Under the pieces are notes generated by a model that saw nothing but the letters and a program-made list of their open reading frames with translations, did not search any database and was not told the origin of the DNA. DNA of 64,000 bases from Bacillus sp. SA1-12 (lineage in GTDB: Bacteria > Bacillota > Bacilli > Bacillales > Bacillaceae). This document shows positions 17,974 to 26,499 of the stretch, piece by piece. The stretch lies in assembly GCF_000981385.1 (NCBI RefSeq), contig NZ_LATZ01000119.1, forward strand, positions 372,001 through 436,000, read 5' to 3'. How positions within the stretch are numbered: the first letter of the stretch is position 1; each line of letters begins with the position of its first letter. The position numbers and the translations under genes were made by a program.

Positions 17974-18033
17974 CCGAAGTCAACTGGTCGACCAAAGACT
18001 TCACATTCAATTATGGATGTGAAGTTTTTTTTT
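17974..18033 (+). promoter_or_regulatory. S-leader copy 7 with extended antiterminator stem
   Basis: The unit at 17980-17998 reads TC-AA-CTGG-TCGA-CCAA-A-GA. The outer strand extends to six pairs, GAAGTC (17976-17981) with GACTTC (17997-18002). Terminator stem 17998-18006 with 18017-18025 and nine T re-uses ACTTC, so the two folds are mutually exclusive. This copy shows the switch logic most plainly. A strong AAGGAGGT at 18039-18046 then precedes a 3-codon ORF (ATG 18053, stop TAA 18062). Confidence 0.8.
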
Positions 18034-18133
18034 GTAGAAAGGAGGTAAATCAATGAATTCTTAAGATGAATGAGGCGAGGTTTGGATCTTACCAAGTAAA
18101 GTGAAGCGCTTAAATATAGGGAGATGGATAAAC

Positions 18134-20395
18134 ATGGATCATTCACGATTTAGAGGGATTATTAGCGATACAATTGAAACGTCAACTCCTTACTGGGAGC
18201 AAATGAAAAAACCAAAAGAAGGATCTCCAAATGTTCTGCTTATTTTATTAGATGACTTGGGATTTTCCCATCTTGGCTGCTATGGATCAGATATCCATAC
18301 TCCAAATATAGACCGGCTTGCCAAAAATGGCCTTCGTTATAACAATTTTCATACGACTGCCATTTGCTCACCGACAAGAGCAGCCTTGCTGACAGGCAGA
18401 AATCCACATTCAACAGGTGTTTCTTTTGTAGCACATCATGATAGTGGATATCCGAATGGACGCAGTAAAGTTAGTAAAGAAACGGCCATGTTAAGTGAGA
18501 TTCTACAAAATGAAGGCTTTAGTACCTTTGCAGTTGGAAAATGGCATTTGCTTCCTGGAAAAGAGCAATCAAACATTGGTCCTTTTACCAATTGGCCCTT
18601 AGGCAGAGGATTTGATCGTTATTATGGATTTTTAGAGGGGGCTACAAGTCAGTGGTACCCAGATCTGGTCGAGGATAATCGCCGCATTTCCCAGCCTAAA
18701 TCACCTGAGGAAGGATATCATTTGACTGAGGATTTAACCGATAAAGCTATTCAAATGATCAAAGAGCAAAAATCAGCACAAGCAGATAAACCATTTTTTT
18801 GTTATTTGGCCTATGGTGCGACACATGCTCCCCATCATGCTCCAAAGGAATTTATCGATCAGTACAAAGGAAAGTATGATAAAGGATGGGATATTGTCAG
18901 ACAGGAATGGTTCAATCGTCAGAGGGATATAGGGATTATTCCAAGTGAAACAAATCTTCCTCCACGTAATCCAGATATCCCTGAATGGGATTCTCTTTCT
19001 AATGATCAGAAAAAACTTTTTGCTCGTATGCAGGAAGCATTTGCTGGATTCTTAGAGCATACGGACGAACAAATTGGTAGGTTAATTGATGAATTGAATA
19101 AAATAAATCAACTTGAAAATACAATCATTGTCTTTTTATCGGACAATGGTGCATGTGCAATGGGTGGAGATGAAGGCAGTGTAAATTCATGGAGTGAAAG
19201 TCTCACACAAGTAAAGGAATTATTTGAAAACAAAATAAATCGAATAGATGAAATCGGCAGCCATCTCGCCGATAATCATTATCCTAAAGGATGGGCAAGT
19301 GTCGGAAATACCCCTTTTAAATGGTATAAATCCTTTGTCCATGCAGGCGGAATTAAGGATCCGCTTATCATTCATTATCCGGATGGCATAAATGAAAAGG
19401 GCGGCATTCGCTCTCAGTTTCATCATGTAACTGATATCGTGCCTACAATCCTTGAATTACTTAAGATTGATGAACCAAAGGAGGTAAATGGAGTTAAACA
19501 ACGACCTATCTATGGAGAAAGCCTTGTGTATTCCTTTCATAATCAAGAGGCAGAAACGCGAAAGAAAATTCAACATTATGAAATGATTGGAAACAGGGCC
19601 ATATGGAAAGATGGATGGAAGGCAGTCGCCATTCATCAGCGTGATACTTCATTTGAAAAGGATGTATGGGAGCTCTATCATGTAGATACAGACTATTCCG
19701 AGAGTGTAAATCTTGCAAACCGGCATCCAGAAAAATTGCAAGAACTGAAGAAATTATGGTGGGAAGAAGCAAGGAAATATGATGTATTGCCGCTTGATGG
19801 CCGCTCAATTTCAAGTAAAGTAAAAGGAATACCTAATGAAGTAACAAAACATGGGCCTGTTCAAAATATTTATTACCCTACAGAAAATCGTTTTCATTCA
19901 TCAATCGCACCTGATATTAAAAACAAATCCTTTGAAATAAAAGCTGAATTGAAGAGAAACAGGTTTCAAGAAGAAGGAGTGTTAGTATCCAGCGGCTCAC
20001 AAGCCGGCGGATATGTTCTCTATATAAAAGATAATCGAGCCTTTTTTGATTATAATTATAATGGAGTTATTCATTATGTTGTTAGATCTGAACTAGAGCT
20101 TCCAAATTGGATGAACCAACTTATCTTCCGTTTTGTGAAAACTGGAAAGAATCAAGGTATTGGTCAACTTTATGCAGATGCTTCTCTAATTGGGCAAGCT
20201 GAGATAAAAAACACAAACAATCTAGGATTCTCAAAAGGACCTTTCCAAATTGGCCAAAACTCTCAAAGTACCATTTCAAAAGAATATCTGGCTCCATTTG
20301 TCTATCAGGGAGCATTGAAACAAGTATCGTTCACAATTGGTTCCTATCAGAAGGATTTGCTTGCCACACTTGAGATGGAATTGGCTAGGGAATGA
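18134..20395 (+). CDS. Type I sulfatase, cytoplasmic (AtsA-like)
   Basis: A 753-aa sulfatase that hydrolyses a sulfate ester to free sulfate. The metal site begins LLDDLG (Asp40-Asp41) and the formylglycine motif is Cys78-S-P-T-Arg82 followed by AALLTGR. FLSDNGA supplies further metal ligands. The cysteine-type motif needs a formylglycine-generating enzyme, not seen in the window. No signal peptide is present, as in Pseudomonas AtsA, so the ester must be imported. The C-terminal 150 residues form an extra beta-rich domain common in long AtsA proteins. The start is ATG 18134 with GGGAGATGG. Confidence 0.9.
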   Translation: MDHSRFRGIISDTIETSTPYWEQMKKPKEGSPNVLLILLDDLGFSHLGCYGSDIHTPNIDRLAKNGLRYNNFHTTAICSPTRAALLTGRNPHSTGVSFVAHHDSGYPNGRSKVSKETAMLSEILQNEGFSTFAVGKWHLLPGKEQSNIGPFTNWPLGRGFDRYYGFLEGATSQWYPDLVEDNRRISQPKSPEEGYHLTEDLTDKAIQMIKEQKSAQADKPFFCYLAYGATHAPHHAPKEFIDQYKGKYDKGWDIVRQEWFNRQRDIGIIPSETNLPPRNPDIPEWDSLSNDQKKLFARMQEAFAGFLEHTDEQIGRLIDELNKINQLENTIIVFLSDNGACAMGGDEGSVNSWSESLTQVKELFENKINRIDEIGSHLADNHYPKGWASVGNTPFKWYKSFVHAGGIKDPLIIHYPDGINEKGGIRSQFHHVTDIVPTILELLKIDEPKEVNGVKQRPIYGESLVYSFHNQEAETRKKIQHYEMIGNRAIWKDGWKAVAIHQRDTSFEKDVWELYHVDTDYSESVNLANRHPEKLQELKKLWWEEARKYDVLPLDGRSISSKVKGIPNEVTKHGPVQNIYYPTENRFHSSIAPDIKNKSFEIKAELKRNRFQEEGVLVSSGSQAGGYVLYIKDNRAFFDYNYNGVIHYVVRSELELPNWMNQLIFRFVKTGKNQGIGQLYADASLIGQAEIKNTNNLGFSKGPFQIGQNSQSTISKEYLAPFVYQGALKQVSFTIGSYQKDLLATLEMELARE

Positions 20396-20521
20396 TTTAG
20401 TCATGGAAAGATTGTTAATATGAACAAACAATCCAAGACTAGATACAATAAAAGCTATATTTAATAACTAAAATAACCTATTAATAGATGAAGAAATAAA
20501 TATCTTTTTGTAAAAATTGAG
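20396..20521 (+). other. Intergenic, nothing recognised
   Basis: AT-rich spacer between the sulfatase stop and the next promoter. I see no terminator, gene or repeat here. Confidence 0.4.
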
Positions 20522-20549
20522 TTGACAGGTTGGAATACTTGGGTATAAG
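20522..20549 (+). promoter_or_regulatory. Promoter of the first flavoprotein module
   Basis: TTGACA (20522-20527), a 16-bp spacer with TTGGAAT, and TATAAG (20544-20549). It is nearly identical around the -35 to the promoter at 2276 (TTGACAGGTNGGAATA). Confidence 0.75.
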
Positions 20550-20568
20550 ATTAAATAAAAAAATGATT

Positions 20569-20617
20569 CCGATCGTGTAAACGAAGGTCTAACCAATAAT
20601 AATGGTTAGGCCTTTTT
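20569..20617 (+). promoter_or_regulatory. S-leader copy 8 with terminator
   Basis: The unit at 20569-20587 reads CC-GA-TCGT-GTAA-ACGA-A-GG; arms pair perfectly and the loop is GNRA-like. The terminator stem is 20584-20594 with 20604-20614, then T. About 100 nt of apparently non-functional sequence with a GGGAGGTGG site separates it from S-leader 9. Confidence 0.8.
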
Positions 20618-20724
20618 GTTTAATCAGGGAGGTGGAAAATACTTACCTTTTTGGGTTGATGAACAGGAACCGTTATTTTTTGAAGATAAGAATGCTGGAA
20701 CCAACTAAAATTGAATCTTTTCCG

Positions 20725-20777
20725 TCGACCATATGTTTGGAGGCATACTTTCTATTTGGAAAAGTATGCTTTTTTTG
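20725..20777 (+). promoter_or_regulatory. S-leader copy 9 with terminator
   Basis: The unit at 20725-20743 reads TC-GA-CCAT-ATGT-TTGG-A-GG (three arm pairs plus a T/T mismatch). The terminator stem GCATACTTT (20743-20751) with AAAGTATGC (20761-20769) is followed by eight T. It lies 33 nt before the flavoprotein start, the second of a tandem pair. Confidence 0.75.
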
Positions 20778-20809
20778 TTCAAAAAACTGAAAGAGGGAGT
20801 GGGTTAAAT

Positions 20810-22435
20810 ATGATACGAAATAATCAAAATAACGAACTGAGCGAAAAAGCAGATATAGAGATACAGGCAGATGTAGTTGTAGTGGGTGGAGGACCCTCAG
20901 GAACCTGGGCAGCATTAACTGCTGTATTAAAAGGGGCAAATGTCATTTTAGTAGATAAAGGTTATTGTGGTACAAGTGGCGCAGCAGCACCGTCAGGCAA
21001 TGGGGTCTGGTATGTAGACCCTGACCCTATAAAAAGAGAGGAAGCAATGAAGAGTCGTGAGGCTTTAGGAGGTTATTTAGCAGAACGCAAATGGATGGAA
21101 AGAGTTCTAGACCGCACTTATACGAATATGAATCACCTTGCAGAATGGGGATACCCTTTTCCGGTTGATGGTCTTGGAAATACTTACCGGAAAAGTTTAC
21201 AAGGACCAGAATATATGAAACTTATGCGAAGGTTAATTAAAAAGAAAGGTGTTCGCATCCTTGATCATAGTCCTGCATTAGAGTTATTAGTTGATGAAAA
21301 TGGTGTAGGAGGGATATATGGTATACGTCAACAAACAGAAGAAACTTACAAAATTAAAGCAGGTGCTGTTGTTATTGCTTCTGGTGGCTGCGCATTCCTC
21401 AGTAAAGCCCTTGGCTGCAACGTTTTAACGGGTGATGGATATTTAATGGCTGCAGAAGCAGGTGCTCATTTCTCTGGAATGGAGTTTTCAAACGCGTATT
21501 CGATATGTCCGGCATTTTCATCTGTAACAAAATCAGCTTTTTATAGCTTTGCAACTTTTTATTATGGCGATGGTACTCCTATAAAAGGGGCTGGTTCACA
21601 AAAAGGACGATCAATTATAGCCAAAACACTATTAACTGAGCCAGTTTATGCAAAGCTGGATAAAGTTGATGAAGACGCAGAAAGATGGATGAGAACTGCT
21701 CAACCAAACTTTTTTCTATCTTTTGATCGCCTTGGTATTAATCCATTTACGCAATTATTTCCTGTTACGTTACGATTAGAAGGGACGGTTAGAGGAACTG
21801 GCGGAATTCATATCGTTGATGAATCATGCGCAACAAAAGTACCTGGTTTATATGCTTCAGGCGATGCCGCAACTCGAGAATTTATTTGCGGTGGTTTTAC
21901 CGGTGGCGGCAGTCACAACGCAGCATGGGCGATGTCCTCTGGTTCTTGGGCTGGTGAAGCTGCTGCTTCTTATGCTGTGAAGCTGGTAAATTTGAATGCT
22001 TCCAGGAATGTTAAAAGAGTTTCATCAATGCCATTAAGCAAGAAAATAAATTTAGGGAGTGCAACGTCTTCGAAAGAAATTGTAACTAGAGTACAACAAG
22101 AAGTTCAGCCTTACGATCGAAATCTGTTTAGATCTGAAAAGAAATTAGAAGAATCACTAAATCTTTTGAACCAAGTTTGGGAGGACATCCGCCAAGGCTT
22201 TCTTGAAACGGAGGGGAACATCATAAAAAGCAGAGAGGCAGCAGCTATGACAGCAACAGCTCGTTGGATGTACACTGCAGCAATTGAGAGGAAGGAATCC
22301 CGGGGCATGCATAAAAGAGAGGATTTTCCAAATATAAATGAAAGCTATCACTATCGGTTGCTAACTGGAGGGCTTGATCTTATTTGGGTAAAGAAGGATC
22401 TTCAATCTGTTCATAAGGAGGTAACAAATTTATGA
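20810..22435 (+). CDS. FAD-binding fumarate reductase/AprA-type flavoprotein (module 1)
   Basis: A 541-aa flavoprotein of the succinate dehydrogenase/fumarate reductase/AprA superfamily. The FAD-binding site is VVVVGGGPSGTWAALTA near the N-terminus, and a second nucleotide motif is PGLYASGDAA. GGFTGGGSHNAAWAM near residue 365 is a family core. No signal peptide, so cytoplasmic. It overlaps a two-cluster ferredoxin by 4 nt, implying a complex in which electrons pass between substrate, FAD and Fe-S. The substrate is unknown; the context says a sulfur compound. The start is ATG 20810 with GAGGGAGTGG. Confidence 0.75.
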   Translation: MIRNNQNNELSEKADIEIQADVVVVGGGPSGTWAALTAVLKGANVILVDKGYCGTSGAAAPSGNGVWYVDPDPIKREEAMKSREALGGYLAERKWMERVLDRTYTNMNHLAEWGYPFPVDGLGNTYRKSLQGPEYMKLMRRLIKKKGVRILDHSPALELLVDENGVGGIYGIRQQTEETYKIKAGAVVIASGGCAFLSKALGCNVLTGDGYLMAAEAGAHFSGMEFSNAYSICPAFSSVTKSAFYSFATFYYGDGTPIKGAGSQKGRSIIAKTLLTEPVYAKLDKVDEDAERWMRTAQPNFFLSFDRLGINPFTQLFPVTLRLEGTVRGTGGIHIVDESCATKVPGLYASGDAATREFICGGFTGGGSHNAAWAMSSGSWAGEAAASYAVKLVNLNASRNVKRVSSMPLSKKINLGSATSSKEIVTRVQQEVQPYDRNLFRSEKKLEESLNLLNQVWEDIRQGFLETEGNIIKSREAAAMTATARWMYTAAIERKESRGMHKREDFPNINESYHYRLLTGGLDLIWVKKDLQSVHKEVTNL

Positions 22436-22776
22436 TAGAGGTTGTTAGTAAATCCCGTTGTATCGAATGTAATCAATGTATCGCCGTTTGCCCTACAAAT
22501 GTATTTGAAAAAGGAACAGATGGTTACCCGGTTATTTCTAGGAAAGATGATTGTCAAACATGCTTTATGTGTGAGCTCTATTGTCCAGCAGATGCACTCT
22601 ATGTTTCTCCAAAAGCTGATGAATATGTAAGTATATTGGAGAATGATGTAGTGGAAAATGGCCTTTTAGGGAGTTATCGGGAAAGTATTGGCTGGGGAAG
22701 GGGAAGAAAATCTACAGCTGTAAATGACGGTTCATATATCATGTTTCGCGAAATAAATAAACAAAACACAAAGTAA
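22432..22776 (+). CDS. Two-cluster ferredoxin partner (module 1)
   Basis: A 114-aa protein with two [4Fe-4S] motifs: CIECNQCIAVCP (residues about 10-21) and CQTCFMCELYCP (about 42-53). A 60-residue C-terminal tail without cysteine follows. Its ATG overlaps the flavoprotein stop (ATGA), so the two are translationally coupled. It should be the electron-transfer subunit, comparable to AprB. Confidence 0.85.
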   Translation: MIEVVSKSRCIECNQCIAVCPTNVFEKGTDGYPVISRKDDCQTCFMCELYCPADALYVSPKADEYVSILENDVVENGLLGSYRESIGWGRGRKSTAVNDGSYIMFREINKQNTK

Positions 22777-22966
22777 AAATTCAGCTGAAATAAAAGGTGG
22801 ATGTGAAAGGTTCATTCAAATTCCTGCAGTGATTCTCCATCTTTAATCCTTACTGAATGTTTTGGAGGATTAATGGAAGTGTTAGTTATTGTTTTAAAGG
22901 ATTAAATCCAAAGATAAAGATGATGAATCCTTCATTTACTGACTTTGCTTATTGGAAATAACAGCG

Positions 22967-23016
22967 TCAAATGGTCTTCAATTCTTCACAACTAATGCTG
23001 CTGTGAAGTCTTTTTT
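22967..23016 (+). promoter_or_regulatory. Eroded S-leader (copy 10) with terminator
   Basis: TC-AA-ATGG-TCTT-CAAT at 22967-22982 keeps the order of copy 7, but the arm has a mismatch and the conserved A plus closing strand are lost. The terminator CTTCACA (22984-22990) with TGTGAAG (23002-23008) and six T is intact, so it should work as a plain terminator. Confidence 0.5.
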
Positions 23017-23302
23017 AATGAAAAAGGCTAAAACCATATGTAAAAAACTAATTTTGTTGAATTCATTACATATAAAACTAGTGACGTGAAATAAACAGTT
23101 GCCAGACGGTAGAAGAAGACTAACCTTTTTAGTATGTAAAATCTATTCTTTTCTTTATGTTTTGTTCTCTTTTTTTATCTCATTTTCCTCATTGCTCCTC
23201 ATTGTTAATTGTTTTTCTTCAAATGATTGTAGCAAATGGGAACTGTATGATACATTACAGCTATAGTTTTAACCAACTAAATTTATCGGTTTTATTGATA
23301 TT
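23017..23302 (+). other. Intergenic region before module 2
   Basis: An AT-rich spacer. A weak promoter, TTGTAG (23227-23232), 18 bp, TACATT (23251-23256), could drive S-leader 11. Nothing else is recognised. Confidence 0.35.
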
Positions 23303-23357
23303 CCAACCGGACAACCGGAGGTACTTTTCTTAAGAATAGAAAAGTGCCTCTTTTTTT
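23303..23357 (+). promoter_or_regulatory. S-leader copy 11 with terminator
   Basis: The unit at 23303-23321 reads CC-AA-CCGG-ACAA-CCGG-A-GG with perfect arms and AA in place of GA. The terminator stem AGGTACTTTTC (23319-23329) with GAAAAGTGCCT (23339-23349) is followed by seven T after one C. Confidence 0.8.
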
Positions 23358-23398
23358 CGGTTTTGAATATGTAAGAAATGACAAGAGGAGCGAAGGGA

Positions 23399-25135
23399 AT
23401 GAAAGAGATGGAGACAAGAGAATATGTCACTGATGTATTAATTGTTGGAGGCGGGACTGCAGGTACAATGGCTGCTATAAAAGCAAAAGAAACAAATCGT
23501 GATTTACAAGTACTTATTATCGACAAAGCAGATATTCGCAGAAGCGGAGCCATTTCAATGGGGATGGATGGATTAAATAATGCGATTATTCCGGGTCATG
23601 CCACTCCTGAGGAATATACATTAGAAATAACAGCTTCAAATGATGGTATTATCGATCAAAAAGCAGTTTATCGACAAGCAAGCGAGTGCTATGAAGTGGT
23701 AAAAGAGTTGGATTCATGGGGAGTAGACTTTGAAAAAGATGACCAGGGAGAATATGTCGTTCATCGTGTTCATCGAAAAGGAAAGTATGTGCTCCCAATG
23801 CCAAAGGCCAGTGATTTAAAGCTTATTTTAGCTAAAAAAGTAAAACAAATGAGAGCAAAAGTGGTAAACAGGGTAATGGTCACAAGATTATTAACGTCAG
23901 GAAATCAAGTAGTAGGTGCACTAGGTTTTGATGTAGTGAAGGGGGATTTTATCATTATCCGGGCAAAAGCAGTGATCCTAACAGCAGGTGCGGCGGGAAG
24001 GATGAGCTTAACAGATAGCGGATATTTATATGGTACCTATGAAAATCCCACCAATTCTGGTGAAGGTTATGCGATGGCTTACCAAGCCGGAGTGGAATTG
24101 ACGGGGATTGAATGCTATCAAATAAACCCAACGATGAAGGATTATAATGGACCTGCTTGTGCTTATGTTGCAGGGCCATATGGCGGCTTTACTGCAAATT
24201 CACTAGGAGATCGTGTCACGGGTTGTGATTATTGGAGCGGCGAACTAATTATGAATATGTGGAAGCTTGCAAATAAGGGAGAATGGCCATTGTATTTAAA
24301 AATGGACCATTTACCTGATGAAATTATTAGCAAGATTGAATCAATTCTGCACAATAATGAACGGCCAAGCAGAAGTACCTTCCACAAAGGGAGAGAAAAG
24401 GATTATCGAACGGACATGGTTGAACTTCACTTCTCTGAAATTGGTCTTTGCAGCGGGCATAGTGCTGCAGGTGTTCTTGTGAATCATGAGGCAGAAACAT
24501 CAATGAAAGGACTTTATGCTGCAGGGGATATGGCTTGCGTTCCTCATCAGTATTTATTAGGAGCCCTGACTTTCGGGAAAATATCTGGAATTAATGCAGC
24601 AAATTTTGCAGAGAAGCAAAGTTTGCTCGAGGTTAATGAAGAGCAAATAAATGAAGAGAAAGATAGAATCATTAAGCCATTGCAGAACGCTGATGGCGTG
24701 CCACATCATCAAGTAGAATATAAGATTCGCCGGATTGTCACTCAATACATGATGCCTCCAAAAACAACAACAAAGCTTAAAATAGCTCTTGAAAAAATTG
24801 AACATTTTCGAAAGGTAGATTTGAATCTATTAGGTGCAAAAGATCCACATGAGCTAGGCCGGGCCTTGGAAATTCATAGTATTGTAGATTGTGCCGAGAT
24901 GATGGCAAAAGCGTCTCTTTATCGAAAAGAAAGCAGATGGGGCTTCTATCATTATTTCTTAGATTATCCGCAAAAAGATGATGAAAATTGGCTAAAACGA
25001 GTGATTGTAAAAAAAGGGAAGGACGGTTTAATGGAGATCTTTTCGAGAGAACTTCCTGAATATATTCTGGGATTAAAAGAAAAAACTCAAGTCGAATTGG
25101 AAAAGGAGAAGACCAATGAGCAACCTATCTGCTAA
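23399..25135 (+). CDS. AprA-like flavoprotein, adenylylsulfate-reductase type (module 2)
   Basis: A 578-aa flavoprotein with FAD motif VLIVGGGTAGTMAAIKA, the RRSGAISMGMDGLNN segment characteristic of AprA-like proteins, and GLYAAGDMACVPHQY for the second FAD contact. The C-terminal helical domain is longer than in module 1. The overlap with a small two-cluster ferredoxin reproduces the aprA-aprB order. True AprA converts APS to sulfite plus AMP; whether this one does so, or oxidises another sulfur compound, is open. The start is ATG 23399 with GAGGAG at 23384-23389. Confidence 0.75.
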   Translation: MKEMETREYVTDVLIVGGGTAGTMAAIKAKETNRDLQVLIIDKADIRRSGAISMGMDGLNNAIIPGHATPEEYTLEITASNDGIIDQKAVYRQASECYEVVKELDSWGVDFEKDDQGEYVVHRVHRKGKYVLPMPKASDLKLILAKKVKQMRAKVVNRVMVTRLLTSGNQVVGALGFDVVKGDFIIIRAKAVILTAGAAGRMSLTDSGYLYGTYENPTNSGEGYAMAYQAGVELTGIECYQINPTMKDYNGPACAYVAGPYGGFTANSLGDRVTGCDYWSGELIMNMWKLANKGEWPLYLKMDHLPDEIISKIESILHNNERPSRSTFHKGREKDYRTDMVELHFSEIGLCSGHSAAGVLVNHEAETSMKGLYAAGDMACVPHQYLLGALTFGKISGINAANFAEKQSLLEVNEEQINEEKDRIIKPLQNADGVPHHQVEYKIRRIVTQYMMPPKTTTKLKIALEKIEHFRKVDLNLLGAKDPHELGRALEIHSIVDCAEMMAKASLYRKESRWGFYHYFLDYPQKDDENWLKRVIVKKGKDGLMEIFSRELPEYILGLKEKTQVELEKEKTNEQPIC

Positions 25136-25352
25136 ATTTGTTTCCCAACGTTCAGAAGCCAGTATCATTATTGACCGTGATAAATGCATTGGCTGCAATA
25201 TTTGTGTGCAAGTATGTCCAATGGGAATTTTAGCCCTTGATGATGAGAAAAAAGCGTATATGAAATATGACGAATGCTGGTATTGCACCCCGTGTCAAAC
25301 GGATTGTCCCGTTGATGCTGTAACAGTAAATTTACCCTATTTAGTTCGTTAA
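25116..25352 (+). CDS. AprB-like two-cluster ferredoxin (module 2)
   Basis: A 78-aa ferredoxin with CIGCNICVQVCP and CWYCTPCQTDCP. The second motif, with its aromatic residues and following VDAV, resembles the AprB pattern. It overlaps the flavoprotein gene by 20 nt in another frame. It lacks the long C-terminal tail of classical AprB. Likely the electron-transfer partner of the AprA-like protein. Confidence 0.8.
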   Translation: MSNLSAKFVSQRSEASIIIDRDKCIGCNICVQVCPMGILALDDEKKAYMKYDECWYCTPCQTDCPVDAVTVNLPYLVR

Positions 25353-25357
25353 AAAAT

Positions 25358-25384
25358 GGTGATGGAGTCATTGACTTCATCACC
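25358..25384 (+). other. Intercistronic hairpin without T run
   Basis: GGTGATG-G-AGTCA pairs with TGACT-T-CATCACC around two central bases. No T run follows, so it is not a typical terminator. It could set the transcript ratio between the redox pair and the transporter genes. Confidence 0.45.
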
Positions 25385-25404
25385 CCTAACAAGGAGGATA
25401 GAGC

Positions 25405-26499
25405 ATGGTCAAAAGTAAGATTTTTGCTGTAATAATCGCTTTTTCTATTATGGCCTTTCAAGGATGTTCGAATGAGGTTACGAACTCAGAAGAAAAAAAT
25501 AACAAGAAAAGAGAAATCATCACAATTGGCTATCAAACACCTACGGCTCAAACATGGGGAGCACTTATTATTAAGAATCAAGGGTTATATGAAAAACACC
25601 TACATAAATTGTACCCAGATAAGGAGTTTACGATAAATTGGTTTGATGCCAATGCAGGTGCTATTTTAAATAACAATATGGTTGGTGGAAAAATTCAGAT
25701 TTCATTTTTAGGAGATATGCCAACATTACTTAATGCTCAAATAGGTATAAAGCAAGAAAATTACAATTCTGTTTTTCTAGCATTTGATGGCAAAGGGTAT
25801 GATGGGAAAAACCAATCGATTGCGGTACCAAATGAGAGTAAAATAACCACCATTGAAGATCTAAAGGGAAAAACAGTGTCTACACCAATCGGAAGCAGTT
25901 CCCATCGGATGCTGCTTGATGCATTAGAACAGCATCAATTAGTTGACGAGGTAAAGATTGTGGATCAATCTGTCACAGTCGGAATGCAAAGCATCGAACA
26001 AAATAAAATCTCCGCACATTCAACATGGGAGCCGTATCCAAGTTTAATTGAAGGAAACAAAATAGGAAAATTGATCCTCTCTGGTGAAGAGACAAAAATA
26101 GACTATTTAACAGCTGTTGTTGCGAACAAGGATTGGGCAAAAAAAAATCGAAATTATGTTGTGGCTTTTCTCCAGGCGTTAAATGAAGCCCATCAAATAG
26201 CGTTAACAGATCCTGAAAAAACTGCGAAAATTTTCCAAGAAGAAAGTAAGTATCCGTATAATATTACATTGAAAATGGCAAAGAATATCAGGTTTGATTC
26301 AACTATATATCAAAAAGATATAGATACATTAAATGGCAGTATTGACTTTTTAACAAGGATTAACCGACTTGATGAAAAAATTAACTTGAACGATTTTATC
26401 GACGAAAGCTATTTGCTAGAAGCCATTAAACGTCAAGGGAAGAAGGAATTAACAGAAGAAGAGTTCAAAGGCGACTGGATAAAGGGGAGGGTAAATTAA
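25405..26499 (+). CDS. ABC substrate-binding lipoprotein, SsuA/NrtA-like
   Basis: A 364-aa protein with a lipoprotein leader (AFQGC, Cys21) and a sulfonate/nitrate-type binding domain. Notable segments are IGYQTPTAQTWGALIIKNQG, SFLGDMP, FLAFDGKG and STWEPYPSL. These recur in the cytoplasmic regulator at 28095. It should bind the substrate of the module 2 importer. The stop overlaps the permease start (TAATG). Confidence 0.85.
   Translation: MVKSKIFAVIIAFSIMAFQGCSNEVTNSEEKNNKKREIITIGYQTPTAQTWGALIIKNQGLYEKHLHKLYPDKEFTINWFDANAGAILNNNMVGGKIQISFLGDMPTLLNAQIGIKQENYNSVFLAFDGKGYDGKNQSIAVPNESKITTIEDLKGKTVSTPIGSSSHRMLLDALEQHQLVDEVKIVDQSVTVGMQSIEQNKISAHSTWEPYPSLIEGNKIGKLILSGEETKIDYLTAVVANKDWAKKNRNYVVAFLQALNEAHQIALTDPEKTAKIFQEESKYPYNITLKMAKNIRFDSTIYQKDIDTLNGSIDFLTRINRLDEKINLNDFIDESYLLEAIKRQGKKELTEEEFKGDWIKGRVN

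Noticed and set aside
20602..20790. 62-aa frame spanning S-leaders 8 and 9.
   Set aside because: It runs through two terminator structures and has no family resemblance; the GTG in front of it looks like a relic ribosome-site region.
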